The position numbers and the translations under genes were made by a program. The notes under the pieces are model-generated. The model ran no database searches. It had not been told where the DNA came from and saw only the letters and a list, made by a program, of their open reading frames with translations. From contig JBBRYW010000103.1 of NCBI GenBank assembly GCA_038237235.1, positions 1 to 11,365 on the forward strand: a DNA stretch of 11,365 bases. Reading direction: 5' to 3'. The stretch is from JBBRYW01 sp038237235. Lineage in GTDB: Bacteria; Actinomycetota; Thermoleophilia; Gaiellales; Gaiellaceae. Positions 6,150 through 11,365 of the stretch are shown here, in pieces. How positions within the stretch are numbered: position 1 is the first letter of the stretch; every line of letters starts with the position of its first letter.

Positions 6150-6752
6150 CGGGCCGCCGATCTCGCCGGCGCGTCGCTCGGTCTCGCGCTCTCCGCGCCG
6201 GCACTCGCGGCCGCAGCGCTCGCGATCAAGCTGGAAGACGGCGGCCCCGTCCTCTACAGGCAGCGGCGCGTCGGTCTCGCCGGCGAGGAGTTCGACCTCC
6301 TCAAGCTGCGCACGATGGTCGTCGGCGCCGAGCGCATCGGCGCCGGCCTCGCGGTCGACCGCGGCGACCCCCGGATCACCCGCGTCGGCCGCGTGCTCCG
6401 CCGGCTCTCGCTCGACGAGTTGCCTCAGCTCTTAAACGTCGTCCGGGGCGAGATGAGCCTGATCGGCCCACGGCCGACCCTTCGCTACCAGGTCGAGCGC
6501 TACACCGAGCGCCAGCGCCGCCGGCTCGACGTCAAGCCGGGGATCACGGGCTGGGCACAGATCCACGGTCGTGCGGCGCTGCCGTGGGACGAGCGAATCG
6601 AGCTCGACGTCTGGTACGTCGAGCATCGATCGCCCCGGGTCGATCTCCGGATCCTGCTCGGGACGCCGCTCGCGCTCTTCTCGGGAACCTACAAGGGCGA
6701 AACCGGAGGTTGGAGGCCGTCGAAGCGCGACGGGCTACATTCTCCGCCGTGA
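6144..6752 (+). CDS. Bacterial sugar transferase (PglC/WcaJ-type monotopic phosphoglycosyl transferase)
   Basis: The 202-residue product belongs to the bacterial sugar transferase family, which transfers a sugar-1-phosphate from a nucleotide sugar to polyprenyl phosphate and so starts glycan assembly at the inner membrane face. It is close in size to PglC (about 200 residues). It shows a short N-terminal reentrant hydrophobic segment with SAP at 17-19, GGPVLYRQRRVG (33-44), FDLLKLRTM (50-58), the catalytic D91-E92 pair in LSLDELPQLLNV, the MSLIGPRP loop (104-111), and KPGITGWAQIHGR (131-143). The start is taken as GTG 6144 with GAGG 5 bases upstream, both supplied by the right-hand repeat. 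The next ATG (residue 58) would lose the membrane anchor. The N-terminus is unusually short before the helix, and the missing part seems to lie at 5903-5935. It overlaps the ATP-grasp gene by 4 bases (GTGA). Confidence 0.92.
   Translation: MNRAADLAGASLGLALSAPALAAAALAIKLEDGGPVLYRQRRVGLAGEEFDLLKLRTMVVGAERIGAGLAVDRGDPRITRVGRVLRRLSLDELPQLLNVVRGEMSLIGPRPTLRYQVERYTERQRRRLDVKPGITGWAQIHGRAALPWDERIELDVWYVEHRSPRVDLRILLGTPLALFSGTYKGETGGWRPSKRDGLHSPP
6736..6741 (+). promoter_or_regulatory. Possible -10 element (TACATT) for leaderless transcription of the ATP-grasp gene
   Basis: GCTACATT ends 7 bases before the GTG at 6749, about the spacing expected if transcription starts at or next to the start codon. 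A similar GCTACAGT lies 9 bases before the ATG of the Wzz-like gene at 7795. No convincing -35 is seen at either site and no Shine-Dalgarno precedes the GTG. Confidence 0.3.
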
Positions 6753-7753
6753 CGGCAGTCCTCTTCACCTGTGTGGGCGCCCGCGTCGACATCGTCACCG
6801 CGTTCTCCCGAGCCGGCGCGACCACGATCGCCACCGACATCAATCCCCTCGCCCCGGCGCTCTACCACGCCGGCCACCATGCCTTCGTGCCCCGCGTCAG
6901 CGATCCCGCGTACGTGCCGGCGCTCGAGAATCTCGTCGCCGCGCACGACGTCCGCCTGATCGTGCCTCTCACCGATCTCGACCAGCTGATCCTCGCGCGC
7001 TCGGGGCGGATACTCGCCGCGACGGTTCTTCTACCGCACCCGGACGTCGTCGAGCGCATGGCGGACAAGTTCCTGGCCCATCGTCTTTTCGAGGAGCGAG
7101 GCGTCCCCTCGCCGCCGACGTGGCTGCCGGACGAGTTGCCCGAGAACGTCGAGTTCCCCGTGCTCGTGAAGGCCCGCCATGGCTTCGGCTCGCGTCACAT
7201 CTATCGCGCGGAGGATCACGCGCAGCTCGAGTTCTTCCTCGCCTACACGCCGGTCGACTCGATGGTGCAGCGGTTGTGCAGGGGCGAGGAGTTCTCGATC
7301 GACGTCTTCTGCGATCTCGATGGACGTTGCCTGAACGCGATTCCGCGGACGATGATCGAATCGAAGGGCGGTGAGTCGATCAAGGGCATGACGGTCAAGG
7401 ACTGGGATCTGATCGAGTTCGCCTGCGAGGTGGCCGAGTCGCTGCCGCTCGTCGGTCCCGCGAACATCCAGTGCTTCCGGGAGGAGGGCGGCCGACACGA
7501 GGTCACGGACGTCAACCCCCGCTTCGGCGGCGCTTTTCCGCTGCCGCTAGCCGCGGGGAGCCGCTATCCCGAGCTCGCGATCGCGATCGCTAACGGCGAG
7601 GAGCCGGCCCCGCGCCTCGGCGAGTTTCGCGAGGGTCTCGTCATGACTCGATTCCTGTCCCACCTCAGCCTGAAGCCGAGTGAGGACGGAACACTCGAGC
7701 CGTTCGCCGAGGACGTGCCTGAGCCGGTGGCGAGCGAGCCCGGAGACCGCTAG
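6749..7753 (+). CDS. ATP-grasp protein, carbamoyl-phosphate-synthase-like (substrate unknown)
   Basis: The 334-residue product has a pre-ATP-grasp Rossmann domain (1 to about 95: VLFTCVGARVDIVTAF, ATDINPLAP, IVPLTDLDQL) and then an ATP-grasp fold. ATP- and metal-site features are K107 in MADKFLAHRL, K141 in VLVKARHGFGSRHIY, GEEFSIDVF (179-187), and the metal-binding EVTDVNPRFGG (251-261). This arrangement is that of CarB-like/PylC-like carboxylate ligases, which activate a carboxylate as an acyl phosphate and join it to an amine or similar nucleophile. In a polysaccharide locus such a protein might attach an amino acid or other acyl group to an amino sugar, but this is inference. The GTG start at 6749 overlaps the preceding stop (GTGA). 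A longer in-frame reading back to 6116 is shadow sequence of the phosphoglycosyl transferase gene. Stop is TAG at 7751-7753. Confidence 0.85.
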   Translation: MTAVLFTCVGARVDIVTAFSRAGATTIATDINPLAPALYHAGHHAFVPRVSDPAYVPALENLVAAHDVRLIVPLTDLDQLILARSGRILAATVLLPHPDVVERMADKFLAHRLFEERGVPSPPTWLPDELPENVEFPVLVKARHGFGSRHIYRAEDHAQLEFFLAYTPVDSMVQRLCRGEEFSIDVFCDLDGRCLNAIPRTMIESKGGESIKGMTVKDWDLIEFACEVAESLPLVGPANIQCFREEGGRHEVTDVNPRFGGAFPLPLAAGSRYPELAIAIANGEEPAPRLGEFREGLVMTRFLSHLSLKPSEDGTLEPFAEDVPEPVASEPGDR

Positions 7754-7779
7754 GCGCCTGAGCCGGCGCGCGGCGCTGC

Positions 7780-7785
7780 TACAGT
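7780..7785 (+). promoter_or_regulatory. Possible -10 element (TACAGT) ahead of the Wzz-like gene
   Basis: GCTACAGT lies in the 41-bp gap after the ATP-grasp gene and ends 9 bases before ATG 7795. It shares GCTACA with the site before the ATP-grasp gene. The spacing would give a leaderless or nearly leaderless transcript. No matching -35 is evident. Confidence 0.3.
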
Positions 7786-7794
7786 CGGCGCCCG

Positions 7795-8700
7795 ATGAGC
7801 CCCGAGACCGAGCTTCGCCCGCCGGGGTCGCGGTCGCTGCCGGAGCTGGACGTCGAGCAGGACGTCGATCTCCGCAAGTATTGGAACCGGCTGTCGGCGC
7901 GCTGGTGGCTGCCGGCTCTCGGCCTCGTCGCCGGGGCACTGCTCGGCTATGCGCTTTCGTTCGGCGGCGGTAAGACGTACGAAGCAAAGGCACTCGTCTA
8001 CCTCGGCAATCCCCTGTCGACCGGCGGCACCTCGATCACCAGCATCGCCGCCAACCCCCGGTTCGTCTCGTCGACCGTCCGCTCGGAGGACGCGATCCGG
8101 GAGGCGGCCCGGGCCGCAGGCCTCCGCCCTTCTGATCTCCGAGGACGCATCTCCTCAGCCCCGGTATCAGGCGGAACCGTGCTGGGCAGCGCAGGCGCGA
8201 AGGGGCCGCAGACGCTCGTCAACATCACCCTCACCGGCCACCGGTCGCTGAAGACCGCGACGGCCGCGAATGCGCTCGCCGCGTACGTCGTTCGCCATGT
8301 CTCACGCTTCCCGAGCGTGAAGATCCGTGTCTTCAAAGTCTTGCTCGAGTCCAATGCGCGCGAGTTGACGACGGTCTCGCGGCGGATCAGCGCCCTGAAT
8401 CGGACGCTGCACTCTCCGCGCCTCGACCCGTTCCAGCAACTCGTCCTCGTCAGCGAGGTCGCGAACGACGAGCAGCGCCGCGGCAGCCTCCTGACGCAGC
8501 AGGCGGTCACTCAGCAGCAGCTGACGCAAGCGCGGGAGGTAGAGCTCCCGCGCATCGCAAGCCGGGCGTTCTCGGTCGAGACGACCGCCCGCAGCGCCAG
8601 GAACTCGGCTCTCGTCGGCGGAGTGATCGGGCTGCTGCTCGGCGCGCTCGCGGCTCTCGTCTTGGATCGCTTCCCGCCGCTTCGCCGCCGCTCGGCGTAG
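7795..8700 (+). CDS. Wzz-like polysaccharide chain-length/co-polymerase protein without kinase domain
   Basis: The 301-residue product has the polysaccharide co-polymerase layout. A short cytoplasmic N-terminus ends in DLRKYWNRLSARWW (25-38), the first membrane helix is about 38-57, a large external region follows, and a second helix at about 271-290 is followed by a basic tail (DRFPPLRRRSA). The external region includes TYEAKALVYLGNP (61-73), the Wzz-type beta segment, and a helical stretch (about 180-260) rich in Q, E and R that could form the coiled coil. No Walker A/B tyrosine-kinase (BY-kinase) domain is fused after helix 2. Such proteins sit in the cytoplasmic membrane and set polymer length with a Wzy polymerase, which is not in this window. 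The ATG at 7795 is preceded by a 41-bp gap with no clear Shine-Dalgarno. Confidence 0.82.
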   Translation: MSPETELRPPGSRSLPELDVEQDVDLRKYWNRLSARWWLPALGLVAGALLGYALSFGGGKTYEAKALVYLGNPLSTGGTSITSIAANPRFVSSTVRSEDAIREAARAAGLRPSDLRGRISSAPVSGGTVLGSAGAKGPQTLVNITLTGHRSLKTATAANALAAYVVRHVSRFPSVKIRVFKVLLESNARELTTVSRRISALNRTLHSPRLDPFQQLVLVSEVANDEQRRGSLLTQQAVTQQQLTQAREVELPRIASRAFSVETTARSARNSALVGGVIGLLLGALAALVLDRFPPLRRRSA

Positions 8701-8708
8701 GCGTCCAG

Positions 8709-9683
8709 ATGCTCGACGGCAAGCACGTCGCGGTCGTCGTCCCCGCCTACGACGAGGAGGCGCTCATCACCACGACGCTGGCCGGGATTCCGGCTTTCGT
8801 CGACACCATCTACGTCGTCGACGACGCATCGCGGGACGCGACGGCGGAACGCGCCCGCGGCATCGGGGACGGCAGAGTCGAGGTCGTGCGGCACGAGCGG
8901 AACGCCGGCGTCGGCGCCGCGATCCTGACCGGGTACCGGCGTGCCATCGAGGAGCGGATCGATGTCGTCTGTGTGATGGCCGGAGACAACCAGATGGATC
9001 CCGCCGATCTCGAGACGCTCGTGCGGGCGGTCGCGCGCGGCGAGGTCGACTACGCGAAGGCGAACCGCCTCTTTACGGGCCAGGCGTGGCGGGAGATGCC
9101 CCGCCACCGCTATCTCGGGAACGCCGTGTTATCGCTCCTGACGAAGATCGCGTCCGGCTACTGGCACGTTGCGGACTCGCAGTCGGGCTACACGGCGATC
9201 GGCCTGCCGATGCTCGAGCGGCTCGACCTCGACCGCATCTACCGTCGCTACGGCTTCCCGAACGACATGCTGGTGCACCTGAACATCTGGAACGCCCGCG
9301 TGCGCGATTTTCCCTCGCGACCGGTCTACGGCGTCGGCGAGCGCTCGGCGATGCGCCTGCCGAGCGTGATTCCGCGCATCTCGTGGCTGCTGATCAAGGG
9401 GTTCTTCTGGCGCCTGCGCGAGAAGTACGTGATCCGCGACTTCCACCCGCTCGTCTTCTTCTACGTGCTCGGGATCCTGATGACCGTGCTCGGGCTCGCG
9501 CTCGGAATCACGGAGGTCGTGCTGCGGATCCTCGGCAACCAGATCACCGCGGCGTCGGTGGTGCTCGTGGCGCTGCTGCTGACCTTCGGCTCGCAGTTCA
9601 CGCTCTTCGCGATGTGGTTCGACATGGAGTCGAACAAGGACCTCGGCGGCCGCGGCCGCAGGGGCACCGACAGCGACTACTGA
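8709..9683 (+). CDS. GT2 glycosyltransferase, dolichol-phosphate-mannose-synthase-like, with two C-terminal membrane helices
   Basis: The 324-residue product starts VAVVVPAYDEEALI (7-20), then YVVDDASRDATAERA (35-49), NAGVGAAILTGYRRA (65-79), and the metal-binding GDNQMDP (92-98), the DPM1/GtrB-like form of the GT2 nucleotide-sugar site. SQSGYTAI (157-164) and GFPNDMLVHL (182-191) complete the catalytic domain. Two membrane helices follow at about 246-268 and 280-302, as in GtrB-type enzymes that load a sugar onto polyprenyl phosphate for use outside the membrane. The C-terminus is charged (DLGGRGRRGTDSDY). It starts 8 bases after the Wzz-like gene, so is probably in the same transcript, though no strong Shine-Dalgarno is seen. 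It could make a lipid-linked donor for side-chain addition, or act directly on the glycan. It appears to be the last gene of the rightward run. Confidence 0.9.
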   Translation: MLDGKHVAVVVPAYDEEALITTTLAGIPAFVDTIYVVDDASRDATAERARGIGDGRVEVVRHERNAGVGAAILTGYRRAIEERIDVVCVMAGDNQMDPADLETLVRAVARGEVDYAKANRLFTGQAWREMPRHRYLGNAVLSLLTKIASGYWHVADSQSGYTAIGLPMLERLDLDRIYRRYGFPNDMLVHLNIWNARVRDFPSRPVYGVGERSAMRLPSVIPRISWLLIKGFFWRLREKYVIRDFHPLVFFYVLGILMTVLGLALGITEVVLRILGNQITAASVVLVALLLTFGSQFTLFAMWFDMESNKDLGGRGRRGTDSDY

Positions 9684-9807
9684 GGGGCGCGGCGCACAGC
9701 AGGCGCAACGGGGTCGGCGCCTCGAGGCTACGATGTTCTAGTCGCTTTCGCGGCAGCTCTCCCGAGCGGCGCTGACGCGGATCGAAGAACCCGAAAAAGC
9801 GCGGATC

Positions 9808-9836
9808 TTCACAAAAGGCGAAAAGACGCCTAAGAT
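9808..9836 (+). promoter_or_regulatory. Sigma-70-type promoter for the response regulator gene
   Basis: TTCACA (9808-9813, one mismatch to TTGACA) and TAAGAT (9831-9836) are separated by 17 bases. Transcription would begin near 9843, giving a leader of about 59 bases to the GTG at 9902. The spacer carries a small inverted repeat, AGGCG (9816-9820) and CGCCT (9827-9831), overlapping the -10, which could be a regulator site. The rest of the 218-bp gap after the GT2 gene shows only a GC stem (9701-9722) with no T-tract. Confidence 0.55.
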
Positions 9837-9886
9837 CAGGGCGGGAGAGCATTGTCAGCGAACGTTCCCGGCGGCGGGGACGGAGT

Positions 9887-9893
9887 AGAAGGG
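9887..9893 (+). promoter_or_regulatory. Shine-Dalgarno AGAAGGG for the response regulator
   Basis: AGAAGGG ends 8 bases before GTG 9902 and supports that codon as the start, placing the receiver domain's first strand directly after it. Confidence 0.6.
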
Positions 9894-9901
9894 CTGCGGC
9901 G

Positions 9902-10543
9902 GTGGGACAGATCCGAGTTGTCGTTGTTGACGACCACCAATTGATGCTCGATGCGATTCGGCTCACGCTCGAGCAGTCCGAGGATATCGAGCTGGTCGGT
10001 GAGGCCCTGACGGGCAGCGAGGCGCTTCCGATGATCGGCCGGACGCAGCCCGATCTCGTCTTGCTCGATATCCGCATGCCTCAGATGGACGGTTTGACGT
10101 GCCTCGGCAAGATCCGCGAGCGCCACCCCAACATCAAGGTCGTCATCCTCTCCGGCATCGACGAGCCGGAGCAGATCCAGACGGCGTTGAAGCATGGCGC
10201 GTGCGCCTTCGTCGTCAAGCACGTCGATCCGCGCGACCTCGCCTCCGCTCTGCGGCAGGCCATGGCGGGCACCGTCTTCCAGGTGCTCGGCTCAGGAGAG
10301 TCCAGCGAAGAGAATGCGGCCAAGACCGCCGGGGTGACGGAATCTGAGATGCGCGTATTGACGGCTCTCGCCCGTGGTCTCTCAAACAAACAGATAGCGG
10401 CCGAGTTGTTCATCACCGAGCAGACGGTGAAGTTCCACCTGACGAACATTTACCGGAAGCTGCGCGTCGCGAATCGAACCGAGGCGACGCGCTACGCGTA
10501 CCAGCACGGGATCGTCGTCAATCCTTTCTTCGAGGTCGCCTAG
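9902..10543 (+). CDS. NarL/FixJ (LuxR-type) response regulator
   Basis: The 213-residue product is a two-domain response regulator of standard length. The receiver domain (about 4-120) shows the acidic pair D10-D11, the phosphoacceptor D56 in LVLLDIRMPQMDG, the switch residue S84 in VVILSG, and the conserved K106 in AFVVKH. The C-terminal GerE/LuxR helix-turn-helix (about 145-205) contains TESEMRVLTALARGLSNKQI (146-165) and ITEQTVKFHLTNIYRKL (171-187), the usual DNA-recognition segment. It should bind DNA as a phosphorylation-dependent dimer. No histidine kinase is present here, so it is an orphan in this window. It has its own promoter and Shine-Dalgarno. Its location next to the polysaccharide genes makes it a candidate regulator of them, but nothing in the sequence proves this. 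Confidence 0.93.
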   Translation: MGQIRVVVVDDHQLMLDAIRLTLEQSEDIELVGEALTGSEALPMIGRTQPDLVLLDIRMPQMDGLTCLGKIRERHPNIKVVILSGIDEPEQIQTALKHGACAFVVKHVDPRDLASALRQAMAGTVFQVLGSGESSEENAAKTAGVTESEMRVLTALARGLSNKQIAAELFITEQTVKFHLTNIYRKLRVANRTEATRYAYQHGIVVNPFFEVA

Positions 10544-10568
10544 GCAACAGAGCGGGGAAGCGTTCGCC

Positions 10569-10781
10569 TCACGCGGCGAGCTCCACGTTCAAACCGGGGC
10601 GGCACGCGCACCACGCCTTCACAAAGAACGCAATCTCCGTGGTGGCTTCCGGCTCACTGAGCGCCAGCGGGGGAAGAACAAGCAGCATGTCCTTGCTGAC
10701 GGGCACGGAAACGCACTCTGCCTTCTCCAAGGCCGCGCGCAACTCCTCGAGTTGCTTCGGGTCGCTGAGCAGAATGCGCAT
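10569..10781 (-). CDS. Small hypothetical protein, 70 residues
   Basis: The reading frame from ATG 10781 encodes MRILLSDPKQLEELRAALE, then a VSVPVSKDMLLVLPPLAL stretch and EIAFFVKAWCACRPG near the end. I do not recognise a named family. The composition is balanced, unlike the arginine/alanine-rich shadow frames nearby, and alternating charged helix and hydrophobic strand segments suggest a small soluble alpha/beta domain. The start overlaps the stop of the upstream minus-strand frame (GTGATG: the TGA is shared, and a GTG start 3 bases earlier is also possible), which implies coupling. It ends 25 bp from the convergent response regulator stop. It is probably a real gene, but its function is unknown. 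Confidence 0.55.
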   Translation of the reverse strand: MRILLSDPKQLEELRAALEKAECVSVPVSKDMLLVLPPLALSEPEATTEIAFFVKAWCACRPGLNVELAA

Positions 10782-11194
10782 CACTTGGGCGGCACCCCGG
10801 TCCGAACCAGGACGGCGTGATCGGGGTCGAGGTAAGTCTGCCTCATCCGAGCGCCGGCTGCCCGGAAGAGCTCATAGAACGTGAGCTGGGCAAGCCACTG
10901 CTGGTCGATCCAGCGGGCGCCGTGGGCCATCATGGTCGAGGTTTCGCGGTGGGGAATCCCGGGCTCTGCGATCTCGCGTCCGGCGACGAGGGTGGCCCAG
11001 CTGTCCTGAGAACGAGTTCGCCCGGCAGGACGAGCAAGAGCACGATCGCGTAGAGGACGCCGATCGTGACCGGGAATGCCTCTTGCCCGAGGCGTCGGAC
11101 CGCCGAGGTGGCGAGGTTTACTCCGCCGGCCGCGCGATTCGCGCGCGCCTGCTGATTCGCGCGCGCCTGCTAGCGGTTCTGCGCGAGTAGCCAT
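10781..11194 (-). pseudogene. Degraded, frameshifted 5' fragment of a multi-pass membrane protein
   Basis: A leaderless-type ATG (11194) begins MATRAEPLAGARESAGARES. That frame then becomes an arginine-rich shadow, while the next frame carries AVRRLGQEAFPVTIG and a strong membrane helix GVLYAIVLLLVLPGELV (about 11055-11010). The message returns to the first frame at about 11005-11015 as DSWATLVAGREIAEPGIPH and then ARWIDQQWLAQLTFYELFRA. A transmembrane helix followed by a DSW...H...W..Q.WLAQ segment resembles the first loop of large polytopic GT-C-like/hypothetical membrane proteins of about 500 residues that I recall from actinobacteria. After FRAAGA the sequence becomes unrelated and ends in TGA at 10783-10781. 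At least two frame changes plus truncation indicate a dead gene, unless the assembly contains errors. Confidence 0.6.
11136..11171 (-). repeat. Perfect 18-bp tandem duplication
   Basis: The 18-base unit GATTCGCGCGCGCCTGCT (plus strand) occurs at 11136-11153 and again at 11154-11171 without change. On the minus strand it encodes AGARES twice near the start of the degraded membrane-protein gene. Because it is six codons it keeps the frame and is not the cause of the frameshift. Confidence 0.9.
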
Positions 11195-11200
11195 CACCGA

Positions 11201-11229
11201 ATTCAAGCGCGGGGCCGGCGCGCGTTCAA
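11201..11229 (-). promoter_or_regulatory. Promoter for the degraded membrane-protein gene, leaderless geometry
   Basis: On the minus strand TTGAAC (11229-11224) and TTGAAT (11206-11201) are separated by exactly 17 bases. The -10 ends 6 bases before ATG 11194, with GTG 11197 directly before it, so transcription would begin at the start codon. No Shine-Dalgarno is present, which agrees with a leaderless mRNA and supports the start chosen for the pseudogene. Confidence 0.5.
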
Positions 11230-11298
11230 GAGTCGAATGGCCAGCACCAGCCACGAAGTTGGGTGGTCCGAGGCGCAGGAGGTCGGAAGGCTTGCTCA

Positions 11299-11365
11299 TC
11301 AATGTCCGAGCTTGGATTCAAGCTCGCGACGAGCCGGGCTGGGGAGCGCGAAGAGGGCCAGAGGC
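11299..11365 (-). CDS. Possible C-terminal end of an unidentified gene entering from the right edge
   Basis: One minus-strand frame from the window edge reads PLALFALPSPARRELESKLG plus His and ends in TGA at 11301-11299. The balanced residues and a clean stop suggest the tail of a real protein, perhaps a hydrophobic segment followed by a charged helix, but 21 codons are too few to name a family. The region between its stop and the promoter at 11229 shows nothing else. A short inverted repeat GAGCTTG/CAAGCTC (11308-11314 and 11319-11325) lies inside it. Confidence 0.3.
   Translation of the reverse strand, partial: PLALFALPSPARRELESKLGH

Noticed and set aside
6116..6748. N-terminal extension of the ATP-grasp reading frame to 545 codons
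   Set aside because: It is the out-of-frame shadow of the phosphoglycosyl transferase gene; the ATP-grasp Rossmann strand begins at GTG 6749.
9701..9722. Stem AGGCGC/GCGCCT after the GT2 gene as a terminator
   Set aside because: Only six pairs with a 10-base loop and no T-tract; not strong enough to call.
9860..9867. GAACGTTC as a LexA (SOS) box
   Set aside because: LexA boxes of Gram-positive type have four bases between GAAC and GTTC; here there are none.
10565..10580. TCGCC/GGCGA stem between the convergent response regulator and small ORF
   Set aside because: Five pairs, overlaps the small ORF's stop, and lacks a T-tract on either strand.
11308..11325. Inverted repeat GAGCTTG/CAAGCTC as a terminator
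   Set aside because: It lies before the stop codon of the partial ORF and is followed by no T-tract; may be chance.

Overview
The window is GC-rich with strong codon-position bias, frequent GTG starts, and many genes overlapping by 1-10 bases. The gene set and style suggest a high-GC actinobacterium, possibly of the Thermoleophilia (Solirubrobacterales/Gaiellales) type. That placement is an inference from composition and gene style; no rRNA or marker gene is present. Most of the window (1-9683) is a surface polysaccharide biosynthesis locus.

Left arm (1-3556, minus strand). Four tightly coupled genes are read leftwards: a CgeB-like glycosyltransferase, an SDR-family sugar-nucleotide epimerase/dehydratase, a DegT/DnrJ/EryC1/StrS sugar aminotransferase, and the start of a NodU/CmcH-type carbamoyltransferase that runs off the window. 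Together they look like a module that makes, transfers and O-carbamoylates an unusual, probably aminated, sugar. A 35-bp gap holding a perfect 9-bp inverted repeat separates this arm from the right arm.

Right arm (3592-9683, plus strand). In order: a GT4 glycosyltransferase, a membrane GT2 glycosyltransferase, a PglC/WcaJ-type phosphoglycosyl transferase that would start glycan synthesis on a lipid carrier, a carbamoyl-phosphate-synthase-like ATP-grasp protein of unknown substrate, a Wzz-like chain-length regulator without a kinase domain, and a dolichol-phosphate-mannose-synthase-like GT2 with two C-terminal membrane helices. Flippase and polymerase genes are not in the window. Between the GT2 and phosphoglycosyl transferase genes lie two 74-bp direct repeats spaced exactly 140 bp apart, each built on a near-perfect ~39-bp palindrome. 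They appear to have inserted into the original 5' end of the phosphoglycosyl transferase gene: its old ribosome binding site, ATG and first 11 codons still sit at 5892-5935.

Right end (9684-11365). A promoter with a 17-bp spacer precedes an orphan NarL/LuxR-type response regulator. Converging on it from the right is a degraded segment: a promoter and start codon for a membrane protein whose reading frame is broken at least twice and truncated, an 18-bp tandem duplication inside it, a coupled 70-residue hypothetical ORF, and a possible gene end at the window edge. No tRNA, rRNA, CRISPR array, transposase or integrase was seen.
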